From NCBI GenBank assembly GCA_002084545.1, contig NBLJ01000004.1, forward strand, positions 1 to 38,979: DNA of 38,979 bases, in the 5' to 3' direction. How positions within the stretch are numbered: position 1 is the first letter of the stretch; each line of letters starts with the position of its first letter. Positions 1 through 7,604 of this stretch are shown in pieces. The translations under genes were made by a program, and so were the position numbers. This DNA comes from Desulfobacteraceae bacterium 4572_123 (GTDB lineage: Bacteria; Desulfobacterota; Desulfobacteria; Desulfobacterales; 4572-123). Under the pieces are notes generated by a model that was not told the DNA's origin, did not search any database, and worked only from the letters and a program-made list of their open reading frames with translations.

Positions 1-399
1 GAAACCATCACGGGGCTGAAATCCCATGCCATTGTTCCCCGTCCACAGGACCATGCACTTGCCACCTATGCCCCGCTTTTAAAAAAAAGCGACGGCCGAA
101 TCGACTGGAACAAACCGGCACAACTGATAGAAGCATTTATTCGCGGTATGACCCCCTGGCCCGGGGCCTTTGCCTTTCTGGATAATAAACGGCTTAAAAT
201 CTTTAAGGCTAAGGCCAAAGAGCAGGAATGCACTCAGGCTGCCGGAACCGTGATCCGGGGATTTTCCGATGAGCTGCGAATTGCAACAGGCCGGGGAGCC
301 CTGAGTATCCGTGAAATTCAGGGAGCCTCGGGCAAGCGGCTTCATATCAGAGATTACCTTCGCGGACATAACATAAAGCCGGGATCTGTTTTTACCTGA
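1..399 (+). CDS. fmt: Methionyl-tRNA formyltransferase, C-terminal part (5' end outside window)
   Basis: The reading frame is open from the first base to a TGA at 397-399 and gives 132 residues. It matches the C-terminal OB-fold domain of methionyl-tRNA formyltransferase: the segment after the catalytic domain (HALATYAPLLKKSDGRIDW), then IRGMTPWPGAF, and a late GALSIREIQ...GKR region. The enzyme formylates initiator Met-tRNA in the cytoplasm; the C-terminal domain grips the tRNA. The N-terminal catalytic domain lies outside the window. The adjacency to rsmB 12 bases downstream is a common bacterial arrangement and supports the call. Nothing suggests damage. Confidence 0.93.
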   Translation, partial: ETITGLKSHAIVPRPQDHALATYAPLLKKSDGRIDWNKPAQLIEAFIRGMTPWPGAFAFLDNKRLKIFKAKAKEQECTQAAGTVIRGFSDELRIATGRGALSIREIQGASGKRLHIRDYLRGHNIKPGSVFT

Positions 400-411
400 A
401 AAGATGACGCC

Positions 412-1788
412 ATGCCCCCCTCTCCCCGTAAAATCGCGCTCAATATCCTAAACACACTGGATGCTACCCGAACGACCCTTGACAGAGCCATGGATGCCGC
501 TATTGCCGAAGGCATCTCTCTTTCCAGGCGGGACCGTGCCCTGCTCAACGCCCTGGTATACGGAGTTCTCAGATGGCGGGGCCGTATCGACTGGATCATC
601 GATCACTTCTCGAAAACCCCTTTTAAAAAAATCGACCCGCCGATCCTGAATATTCTGAGGTTAGGTCTTTTCCAGATAATTTATTTAGACCGCATCCCTC
701 TTTCCGCGGCAGTCAATACCTCCGTGGAAATGGCCAAATCAAAACAAAAGCCGTGGGTGGCCGGCTTTGTCAATGCGCTTTTGCGCAACGGTGCAAAAAG
801 ACACCGGTCCGTCTTGTTTCCGGACCCGTTAAAAAACCCCACAGCCTGGCTTTCAGCGGAAAAATCATTTCCCCCATGGTTGATAAAAAAGTGGCTGGCC
901 CGTTTTGGAATAGATGAAACCGGGAACCTGTGCGATGCCGTCAACACCATCCCCCCCATCACGGCAAGAACCAACACGCTCAAGACCACACGCAGGGCCC
1001 TGTTGATATCTCTTGAAAATGAGGTATTAAACCCTGTTCCCACGGATTTTTCACCAAGCGGAATTCGCTTTTCAACTCTTAAAACCGCTGTCGCGGATAT
1101 CCAGAGCTTTAAAAACGGTGAATTTCAGATTCAAGATGAAGCTGCCCAGATTATTTCCATGCTTTTGAACCCGCAGCCCGATGAAACTATTCTGGACGCC
1201 TGTGCCGGCCTGGGCGGGAAAACCGGCCATATCGCTCAACTGATGAAAAACCGGGGCAGCATCGCCGCAGTCGACAACTCATCCGATAAGCTGCACCGGC
1301 TTGAAGCCGAGATGAAACGTCTGGGCGTCAAAATCGTGACAACCAGGCGGCATGACTTGCTTCGAAAACCGATTCCCGGAAACCTCGGTCTGTTTGACCG
1401 GATCTTACTTGATGCACCCTGTTCCGGTCTGGGGGTGATACGCCGCAATCCGGACACAAAATGGGCCGCATCAAAAAAGGATCTATCCCGCTATCAGGCC
1501 CGCCAGATATCCCTGCTCACCAACCTGGCCCCCCGTGTAAAGCAAAACGGCCGCCTTGTTTATGCGGTGTGCAGCACGGAAGTTGAAGAAAATGAAGCTG
1601 TCGTTGAATATTTCCTGCAAAAAAATCCCTGTTTTACAATAGACAAAACCCCCATCGCCCCTGCCGCCGGAGCCGCGTCCCTGATAAGCCCAAAAGGCTG
1701 GTTCCGATCCTTTCCCCATCAACACGACATGGACGGCTTTTTTGCAATCTGTTTTATAAAAACAGATATTATTATTAATTACTCCTAA
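412..1788 (+). CDS. rsmB: 16S rRNA (cytosine-967-C5)-methyltransferase RsmB
   Basis: This 458-residue protein has the full RsmB/Sun architecture. An N-terminal NusB-like helical RNA-binding domain covers about residues 1-140 (RKIALNILNTLD, then RDRALLNALVYGVLRWRG). A SAM-dependent Rossmann methyltransferase follows. SAM motif I is DACAGLGGKTGHIAQ. The two cysteines of m5C enzymes are present: Cys337 in DAPCSGLG and Cys387 in AVCSTE, the second position being the usual nucleophile in this family. It methylates C967 of 16S rRNA in the cytoplasm. It follows fmt by 12 bases, so the two are likely cotranscribed. Length is normal (family about 430-450). The ATG at 412 is the first good start after the fmt stop. 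Confidence 0.95.
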   Translation: MPPSPRKIALNILNTLDATRTTLDRAMDAAIAEGISLSRRDRALLNALVYGVLRWRGRIDWIIDHFSKTPFKKIDPPILNILRLGLFQIIYLDRIPLSAAVNTSVEMAKSKQKPWVAGFVNALLRNGAKRHRSVLFPDPLKNPTAWLSAEKSFPPWLIKKWLARFGIDETGNLCDAVNTIPPITARTNTLKTTRRALLISLENEVLNPVPTDFSPSGIRFSTLKTAVADIQSFKNGEFQIQDEAAQIISMLLNPQPDETILDACAGLGGKTGHIAQLMKNRGSIAAVDNSSDKLHRLEAEMKRLGVKIVTTRRHDLLRKPIPGNLGLFDRILLDAPCSGLGVIRRNPDTKWAASKKDLSRYQARQISLLTNLAPRVKQNGRLVYAVCSTEVEENEAVVEYFLQKNPCFTIDKTPIAPAAGAASLISPKGWFRSFPHQHDMDGFFAICFIKTDIIINYS

Positions 1789-1850
1789 CAAACCTTGACA
1801 TTAACTAAAAAATCTAATAGTTTTATCAAACGGTTGACCATCACTATCGC

Positions 1851-1883
1851 AGGTTCTCACAGTTTGGGAGCCTCCGGTTTTTT
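1851..1883 (+). terminator. Probable rho-independent terminator after rsmB
   Basis: The 8-base arm at 1851-1858 (AGGTTCTC) pairs with GGGAGCCT at 1866-1873 using two G-U pairs, leaving a 7-base loop. After CCGG comes a run of six T at 1878-1883. It lies 62 bases past the rsmB stop and 102 bases before the first T6SS gene, so it would separate housekeeping from T6SS transcription. The G-U pairs and the four-base gap before the T run make it moderate. The rest of 1789-1984 holds no gene; any T6SS promoter should lie between 1884 and 1984, but I see no convincing -35/-10 pair. Confidence 0.5.
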
Positions 1884-1984
1884 CTTATAAAACAGACCTG
1901 TTCTATTGCTTTATTCGTCAATTAAGCAATCTTTTTGTAATTTCAGCATTAACCGGATAAATTGACAGCAGGTATATTCAGCTA

Positions 1985-4183
1985 ATGAGCAACAACAAAA
2001 CTACCTCTCTGATATCCTATCTTACTTCTGCCAATGGATTCCATCTGGAGATCGGCCGTTGCGGCAATAAGGAATCTCGCGATGGAGAGACGGAATATAA
2101 ATTCGAGGAGCTTTACGATTCGGATCCGTTTTGCAGGCTCATTCATGCCGGGATTGTCGGCAACGGCAAGAGCCATATCAAAAAAGTTTTTCTTCTGATG
2201 CAAAAAGAGGTGTATCTGCACCCGACTGATGAACTGCGGCCGGTGACCAACTCCATGATCGAGCGCTATTGGCAACGTGCCTTCAAAATATATGGCGGCA
2301 GTGATAACAACCAGGATACTCTCATACTGGCGGGAGAGACCGACCGGCCCGACCTTTTAACACTCTGGCAGTCTTTGTTTTTTTGCCATCACCGGCAAAT
2401 CTTTTTTCACCCGCCATGCCCTGTGTGCGGTCATTTTCTACACCTGTGCCGCGATGATAAAATATTAACAGGCATGGGTTTAAGGCCTTACTCCACCAGC
2501 CTGAAACGGTATCTTTACTGCCCTTTTTGCCATGATGTGGCCGGACAGTCTGATTTTTTTACCTATGATCTGACAAAATCCGATCCCTCTTTTGTCAATG
2601 ACCGGTGGGATCTTATACGAAAACTGGGCCAATTGAAGCCCGGACCCGACAAACCGGAGCACTTTCCCTGCTCTGACTGCTTAGAACGTAAAAAATGCCA
2701 CGGGCGAGACGGAATTGCTAAAACAAGAATCGAAATTTTCAACTTCTACCCCTCTTATATGATGATCTTCCCGGGCGGCTTGATAAACGCCATTGATTTT
2801 CTGGCCCTTGTTTCCGGAGCATCCGGAGGTCAGCTGCAAAATTATCTGGCGGCCAGAAATCAGAACGGCAGAATAAAATGCCTTCAGGCTTCAGGAGTAC
2901 TCAAGGATCACGGCCCTTACTTAATGTTCCGGCAAGACAACCGTTTTTTCCTGGAAGTCCTCTATCTGAAATTAAATTTTCTGGCAGGTCTGTTTGATAA
3001 TATGGCACCGGTACTGAAAAACCTGACTCACCCGGATCTGGGTCTTTCGCTTGACCGCTTCTGGGTAAAGACTGCCCCCAGAACCGGACTGCTCCCCCAC
3101 CTGTGGAATTTCACGGTCCACCGGATCGATCTGGGAGATGCCGCCGGTCAACCCCTGCAAATTCCTAAAAATCCGCCCTCATACGGATTTTATTTTTTAG
3201 GGACTATCTGGTTTTTTACCCTGCTTGCCAACAGCCGGCAGGAGCCGGCTGTTATCTATGAAAATCTGCAAGCGGTTATGTACCCGGAAGATCGTGACCC
3301 TGAAATAAGTGCCGCTGAATTTGAAACGGCCTTAAAAAATCCTGTTTTTTCACCTGAAAATATTTTTTGGAATTCAGGCAAAGCGGAAATTCCGGAATCA
3401 ATGAATAAAATCTGGGTAGAAACCCTTAAAACCGGCCTGTTGCTGCTTAACGGCCACCTATATCAGGGCACAAATCAAGATGCTGAAAATTTCCAAAAAA
3501 AACTGACGGCATTGTTGAAAACTGTAAAAAGGATGCTTTTACCGCCGGCAGGAGAAAATGAAAAAACCGCTGAAAAAACCGAAGTTAAAGAAATTTCAGA
3601 CAAAGATAATCAAATCATCTGCAATATTCTGGACAAAATCAGTTGCAAATGGTCTGCACCCTTTGAAGAAAATTCCAAGAAGCAGGATCTGTCCGGGCAA
3701 CTCCGCACGGATCAGATTTCAGCGTACGAAATGAAGACCGTTGAACCGGAACTTGACCTGGACGAAACCGTGATTATCGGGAACAAACATGGTGATTCTC
3801 CTCGGACAGTGCATGAAAGTCATACATCCCCTGCCCCGATTCCCGAAAAAAAATCCGAATTTACAATAAAGACCGCCGGAGTGCCTGAAAAAGAATTAAT
3901 ATCCGAAACGGTTGTGTTATCTCCCGGTTTTTTTGAGGAAACAGACGAAATAGAAGAGACACTTGTACTCTCCCCGGCAAATATAAACAAAGCCCCCGGG
4001 GCCGAAAAGGATAACTTTGCCGAAACCATGATCCAGTCTCCCGGTGCGGATATGCAAAATAAAACAGCCCTGTCTGCTGAAAAAAACAAGGAAGAGCGCC
4101 GCCCGGCTGCAAAAAACGCTCATTTCGAAGATGATCTGCCGGAAACCGTTATTCTAAGTCCAAAGCCGAAAAACAGGAAATAA
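1985..4183 (+). CDS. T6SS-linked Zn-ribbon-like protein with repeated Glu-Thr (FHA-ligand-like) motifs in its tail
   Basis: A 732-residue protein of no named family. The N-terminal ~500 residues look globular. They contain paired cysteines suited to zinc binding: CPVCGHFLHLC, then YCPFC, then CSDCLERKKC, between about residues 140 and 240. The rest of the globular part is rich in aromatic and Leu residues (FYPSYMMIFPGGL; FWVKTAPRTGLLPHLWNF). From about residue 515 the chain is low complexity and rich in Glu, Lys and Pro. It carries five spaced motifs of the form E-T-hydrophobic, at Thr595 (ETVII), Thr642 (ETVVLSP), Thr659 (ETLVLSP), Thr681 (ETMIQSP) and Thr721 (ETVILSP). Four of these fit pThr-x-x-I/L, the usual FHA-domain ligand. 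It is the first gene of the T6SS run, 4 bases before the next gene. No signal peptide is seen. Function unknown; a phospho-regulated scaffold is inference. Confidence 0.72.
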   Translation: MSNNKTTSLISYLTSANGFHLEIGRCGNKESRDGETEYKFEELYDSDPFCRLIHAGIVGNGKSHIKKVFLLMQKEVYLHPTDELRPVTNSMIERYWQRAFKIYGGSDNNQDTLILAGETDRPDLLTLWQSLFFCHHRQIFFHPPCPVCGHFLHLCRDDKILTGMGLRPYSTSLKRYLYCPFCHDVAGQSDFFTYDLTKSDPSFVNDRWDLIRKLGQLKPGPDKPEHFPCSDCLERKKCHGRDGIAKTRIEIFNFYPSYMMIFPGGLINAIDFLALVSGASGGQLQNYLAARNQNGRIKCLQASGVLKDHGPYLMFRQDNRFFLEVLYLKLNFLAGLFDNMAPVLKNLTHPDLGLSLDRFWVKTAPRTGLLPHLWNFTVHRIDLGDAAGQPLQIPKNPPSYGFYFLGTIWFFTLLANSRQEPAVIYENLQAVMYPEDRDPEISAAEFETALKNPVFSPENIFWNSGKAEIPESMNKIWVETLKTGLLLLNGHLYQGTNQDAENFQKKLTALLKTVKRMLLPPAGENEKTAEKTEVKEISDKDNQIICNILDKISCKWSAPFEENSKKQDLSGQLRTDQISAYEMKTVEPELDLDETVIIGNKHGDSPRTVHESHTSPAPIPEKKSEFTIKTAGVPEKELISETVVLSPGFFEETDEIEETLVLSPANINKAPGAEKDNFAETMIQSPGADMQNKTALSAEKNKEERRPAAKNAHFEDDLPETVILSPKPKNRK

Positions 4184-4187
4184 AAAA

Positions 4188-4901
4188 ATGACAGCTCCGG
4201 ACATTGTGAAAAAACTGGCACAGGAAATTCAACGGATATTTATTTTGGATCCGATGAATGCCGAAACGATGATCGAGCAGTATATAGAAAAAGAACTAAA
4301 GGACTTTCCGGATCAGGAAAAAGAAACACTGCTTAAAAAAACGACAGCCGTTTTAAAAGGACCGGCTGCCGGTGAATCGGACATGGACGAAGATGCACTT
4401 GCAAAAATATTCTCCCTGCTGCTGGGGAGGGATGTCTGCCGTGATGAGCTGAACTCGGAAGATATGCTGATACGGCTGGGCCAATCCCTGAACACTATTT
4501 TTGATACGCTGAACCACCTGGTGGGCGTCATCGACAAGACTCTTTTCGGAGAAGCCAGTGGAGAGGAAACCATTCGTCACTTTATTGGTTCACATGTTGA
4601 GGGTCAGGATAATAAGGAATCACTGGAAAGCTATATCGGTCGTATTAATAAGGCGTTTTTAATTACTCAGGAAGCATTTAAACAGGCGGCCGAAACCAAG
4701 GTGGGTGAAATTCTGGCCGAACTCGATCCCGAACAGATAGGCACTAAAAGCGGAGGCTTAAAATTCGGACCGCTGCGCAAGGCCGAATCTTTTACTGTAT
4801 ATGAAGGAGAATATCGTAAAATCAGGGACTGGTTCGAATCAGGGCGTTTCAGGGAACAACTGGTAAGGGAATTTGAAAAAAAATGCCGTGGTATGGATTA
4901 A
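4188..4901 (+). CDS. TagH/Fha-like C-terminal domain protein without an FHA domain
   Basis: A 237-residue, mostly helical, acidic cytoplasmic protein. The C-terminal ~140 residues show the layout of the TagH (T6SS FHA protein) C-terminal domain. A helix LGQSLNTIFDTLNHLVGVI comes first, then an AFLITQEAFKQAAETKVGEIL helix followed by ELDPEQI, then a YRKIRDWFES...REQLVREFEKK ending. These correspond to TagH's GLMELL, HQLALLAGMRAAL, RFDP and F-G-x-A-F blocks. TagH normally has an N-terminal FHA domain; here the first ~90 residues show no FHA GR-x-S-N-H signature. It sits between the motif-array gene and tssJ. TagH assignment is by pattern, not by search. A SD-like AGGAAA precedes the ATG, and the stop overlaps the longest in-frame version of tssJ. 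Confidence 0.5.
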   Translation: MTAPDIVKKLAQEIQRIFILDPMNAETMIEQYIEKELKDFPDQEKETLLKKTTAVLKGPAAGESDMDEDALAKIFSLLLGRDVCRDELNSEDMLIRLGQSLNTIFDTLNHLVGVIDKTLFGEASGEETIRHFIGSHVEGQDNKESLESYIGRINKAFLITQEAFKQAAETKVGEILAELDPEQIGTKSGGLKFGPLRKAESFTVYEGEYRKIRDWFESGRFREQLVREFEKKCRGMD

Positions 4902-4947
4902 TGCCGACATTTATTACCATTTATCGATTCAAAGGAGGAAAATTAAA

Positions 4948-5472
4948 GTGAAGAAATTCTTATTGTTCATCTGTTTACCGCTGGCCGGGCTGCTTATATG
5001 CGCCTGTGCATCCAAACCGCTGCCGCCTCCCGCCTGGAATTTTGAAAAGGCGGCCATTACTATTAACCTTAAAGCCGACAATCGTTTAAACCTTAGTGAG
5101 GATATTCCGCATACGCTGCTGTTGTGCATATATCAACTCAAGGACAGAAATACCTTTAATCGTATTGCCGACAATCAGGAAGGAGTATACAGCCTTCTGG
5201 AATGCAAACTTTTTGACAACAGCGTCACCAGTGTCAAACGTCTTATAGTCAATCCCGGACAAAACCTTGACTTTACTCTCGATCGGGCCGAAGGAACTAG
5301 ATACGTGGCGATTGTGGCCGGATATTATCTTCTTGAAAAAGATCGGATGATCCGTTTTTACGAGGTCCCGGTAGAGGTTCAAAAAACAGGCTTGATCATG
5401 AAGAAAAAATTTCAGGTGCCGGCCTTGATGGATATTCATCTTAACCTGGGCCCGAAACAGATAGTCAATTAA
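4948..5472 (+). CDS. tssJ: T6SS outer-membrane lipoprotein TssJ
   Basis: A 174-residue lipoprotein. The N-terminus KKFLLFICLPLAGLLICAC is a lipoprotein signal; the most likely acylated residue is Cys20 (I-C-A-C lipobox). The mature part is the TssJ beta-sandwich, with features such as PHTLLLCIYQLKD, FNRIADN, FDNSVTSVKRLIVNPGQ and TRYVAIVAGYYLL. TssJ anchors TssM in the outer membrane. I chose the GTG at 4948 because AAAGGAGG at 4931-4938 lies right before it and the signal peptide begins there; an in-frame ATG at 4873 would add 25 unlikely residues and overlap the previous gene. A close paralogue lies at 35205-35771. Confidence 0.92.
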   Translation: MKKFLLFICLPLAGLLICACASKPLPPPAWNFEKAAITINLKADNRLNLSEDIPHTLLLCIYQLKDRNTFNRIADNQEGVYSLLECKLFDNSVTSVKRLIVNPGQNLDFTLDRAEGTRYVAIVAGYYLLEKDRMIRFYEVPVEVQKTGLIMKKKFQVPALMDIHLNLGPKQIVN

Positions 5473-5522
5473 TTTTTTAAGGCACTTTAACACCCTGGCA
5501 TAAAAAATAGGAAAACTTCAAA

Positions 5523-6905
5523 ATGGAAAGACCGCTTTTCTGGCATCAGGGGTTATTTCTCCAGCCCCAGCATTTTCAGTTGCAAGACCGTTTTCTGCAG
5601 GATCTGTTCAAACCGGTTTATAAATTTCTACATCCCTGCCTCTGGGGAGTAGGAGACCTGGAAATTGCGCAAGAGGCTTTGAACGGAGGGACGATCAGTC
5701 TAATTAAAGGGGAGTTTCTTTTCCCGGATATGAGCTATGCTGGATTGTCCGGGAATGCACTTTGCGAGGCAAGGCTGTTTGAAGATGCCTGGGGCGAGGC
5801 GGGTCGACCTCTCATGGTTTATGCGGGACTTAAAAAATTCAAAAACGAAGGTAAAAATGTAACGGTTCTTGAAAAGCTTGACAACCTGACGGAGGTTACC
5901 ACCCGCTTTGTAACCACTGCTGATCCTGATGAAGTCCGGGACCTGCACCAGGACGGCCCTGATGCGCAGGTAAAAAGGCTTTTCTATGTACTGAAACTGT
6001 TTTTTGAAACTGAAAAAGAACAGCTTGGCGATTATACGCTGATTCCCATCGCCAGGTTACAGCGTGAAGGTGAAAAAGTTGTTTTGTCGGAGCAGTTTAT
6101 ACCTCCTGTTCTGAGTGTTGCCGGATCCGGTGTGCTTTTCAAGCTGGTCACCGATATACGCGATCAACTGGCATCCCGGGTTCACCAGCTTGAAGGCTAT
6201 AAAAAGGAGAGGGGCATTCATACAGCGGAATTCGGGGCCCGAGACATGGTTTTTCTCCTGGCATTAAGATCTTTAAACCGCTACGTTCCGCTGCTGAATC
6301 ATTTAACCGAAGCTACGGGTGCGCATCCATGGGATATTTATGCGGTACTGCGCCAGTTGACCGGCGAACTAAGCTGTTTTTCAACCCAGGTCAACCTGTC
6401 TGATGCCGACACAAAAGACTCGGGGCTTTTGCCGGTATATAATCATGAATCCCCGTGGGACTGTTTTGCCGGTGCTCGTTCCTTGATTACGAAACTTCTG
6501 GACGAAATTACGGCCGGGCCCGAATATGTACTGGAACTGGCCTATGACGGGGCCTATTTTGCATCGGAAATGCCGCCTGCAATCTTTGAAGGCAGCAATC
6601 GTTTTTACCTGATTTTTGAAACCGAACAGGACCCCGACACCTTCATTGCTTCCCTGGAGACAATTACCAAACTAAGTTCCCGCGAGGCATTGCCGATCCT
6701 GATCGCCCGCTCTCTTCCCGGCCTCGCCCTGGAGCATCTGGCTACCCCGCCGCAGGAGCTGCCCCGCCGTCCCGGCTCACTTTATTTTAAAATAAATCAT
6801 CACGGCGAGCAATGGGCTCAGGTGCAAAAAGGAAATAATATAGCATTATACTGGGATGCGGCACCCCAGGATTTAAAAGTTGAACTTATGGTTGCAGGGG
6901 GATAA
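5523..6905 (+). CDS. tssK: T6SS baseplate protein TssK
   Basis: A 460-residue protein, the normal TssK (ImpJ/VasE) length. It starts with the family's hallmark MERPLFWHQGLFLQPQHFQ. GWGV-like LWGVGDLEI follows, then a long central region and a C-terminal domain (SLYFKINHHGEQW). TssK is a trimeric cytoplasmic adaptor that links the baseplate wedge (TssEFG) to TssM/TssL at the inner membrane. It follows tssJ by 50 bases and is 5 bases before tssL. AGGAAAA precedes the ATG. A decayed stub of a second tssK copy is at 35831-35930. Confidence 0.95.
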   Translation: MERPLFWHQGLFLQPQHFQLQDRFLQDLFKPVYKFLHPCLWGVGDLEIAQEALNGGTISLIKGEFLFPDMSYAGLSGNALCEARLFEDAWGEAGRPLMVYAGLKKFKNEGKNVTVLEKLDNLTEVTTRFVTTADPDEVRDLHQDGPDAQVKRLFYVLKLFFETEKEQLGDYTLIPIARLQREGEKVVLSEQFIPPVLSVAGSGVLFKLVTDIRDQLASRVHQLEGYKKERGIHTAEFGARDMVFLLALRSLNRYVPLLNHLTEATGAHPWDIYAVLRQLTGELSCFSTQVNLSDADTKDSGLLPVYNHESPWDCFAGARSLITKLLDEITAGPEYVLELAYDGAYFASEMPPAIFEGSNRFYLIFETEQDPDTFIASLETITKLSSREALPILIARSLPGLALEHLATPPQELPRRPGSLYFKINHHGEQWAQVQKGNNIALYWDAAPQDLKVELMVAGG

Positions 6906-6910
6906 CCGGC

Positions 6911-7573
6911 ATGCGCTTAAGCGACTATTTTATAAACCTGGTTGCCTATGTTACTTATTTTATAAAAAATTTGGATAAACAGCAACCTTCTTTCGAACAG
7001 ATAAAATCCGATATTCAGCAGCATATTAATGAAATCGAAAAACGTGCCGCACAGGATATCGCCTCACGTGATGATTTTGACCTCGCACGTTTTGCCATCT
7101 TTGCCTGGGTAGATGAAACCATCATGAATTCATCCTGGCAGGAAAGAGGAAAATGGCAGGGCGAACTTCTTCAGCGGGTTTATTTCCAGACCACTGCCGC
7201 CGGAGAGCTTTTTTTTGAACGATTGAACAACATCGGGCTGCACCAGAGAGATGTCCGGGAGGTCTACTATCTTTGCCTGGCCATGGGATTCACGGGACGA
7301 TTCTGCAATGCGGGAGACGAATATCTTTTAGAACAGCTTATGACCTCTAATCTCAAAATTCTAACCGGCAGTTCCGTCGGGGTCCCCTCCATAACGGAAA
7401 CAGAGCTTTTCCCGGAGGCCTACCCGCCGGACTCGGCCGAAATTCCCCAGCCCGGGACAAAAAATCGTTTTTCTCTTTTTACGATGGGATCTATCGGTTT
7501 CCCAATTCTGCTTTTCGGAGGGTTGTACCTTATTTACTGGTTTATTCTGAACAATGTCAGTAGCGGTTTTTGA
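6911..7573 (+). CDS. tssL: T6SS inner-membrane protein TssL (DotU/IcmH-like)
   Basis: A 220-residue DotU-family protein. The conserved core is visible as FAIFAWVDETIMNSSW, followed by WQGELLQRVYFQTTAAGELFF and LMGFTG-type LAMGFTGRF. A single transmembrane segment near residues 192-212 (IGFPILLFGGLYLIYWFIL) ends the protein, so the bulk faces the cytoplasm. TssL forms the membrane complex with TssM and TssJ. There is no C-terminal OmpA-like peptidoglycan-binding extension, so wall anchoring, if any, must come from a protein not seen here. The gap to tssK is 5 bases, with GGGGG before the start. Confidence 0.93.
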   Translation: MRLSDYFINLVAYVTYFIKNLDKQQPSFEQIKSDIQQHINEIEKRAAQDIASRDDFDLARFAIFAWVDETIMNSSWQERGKWQGELLQRVYFQTTAAGELFFERLNNIGLHQRDVREVYYLCLAMGFTGRFCNAGDEYLLEQLMTSNLKILTGSSVGVPSITETELFPEAYPPDSAEIPQPGTKNRFSLFTMGSIGFPILLFGGLYLIYWFILNNVSSGF

Positions 7574-7604
7574 AATAAATAAAACAGACAGGTGGTGGAT
7601 TTAA

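Noticed and set aside
4873-4947. Longer TssJ start
   Set aside because: It would put 25 residues before a standard lipoprotein signal peptide, whereas the GTG at 4948 has a strong ribosome site.
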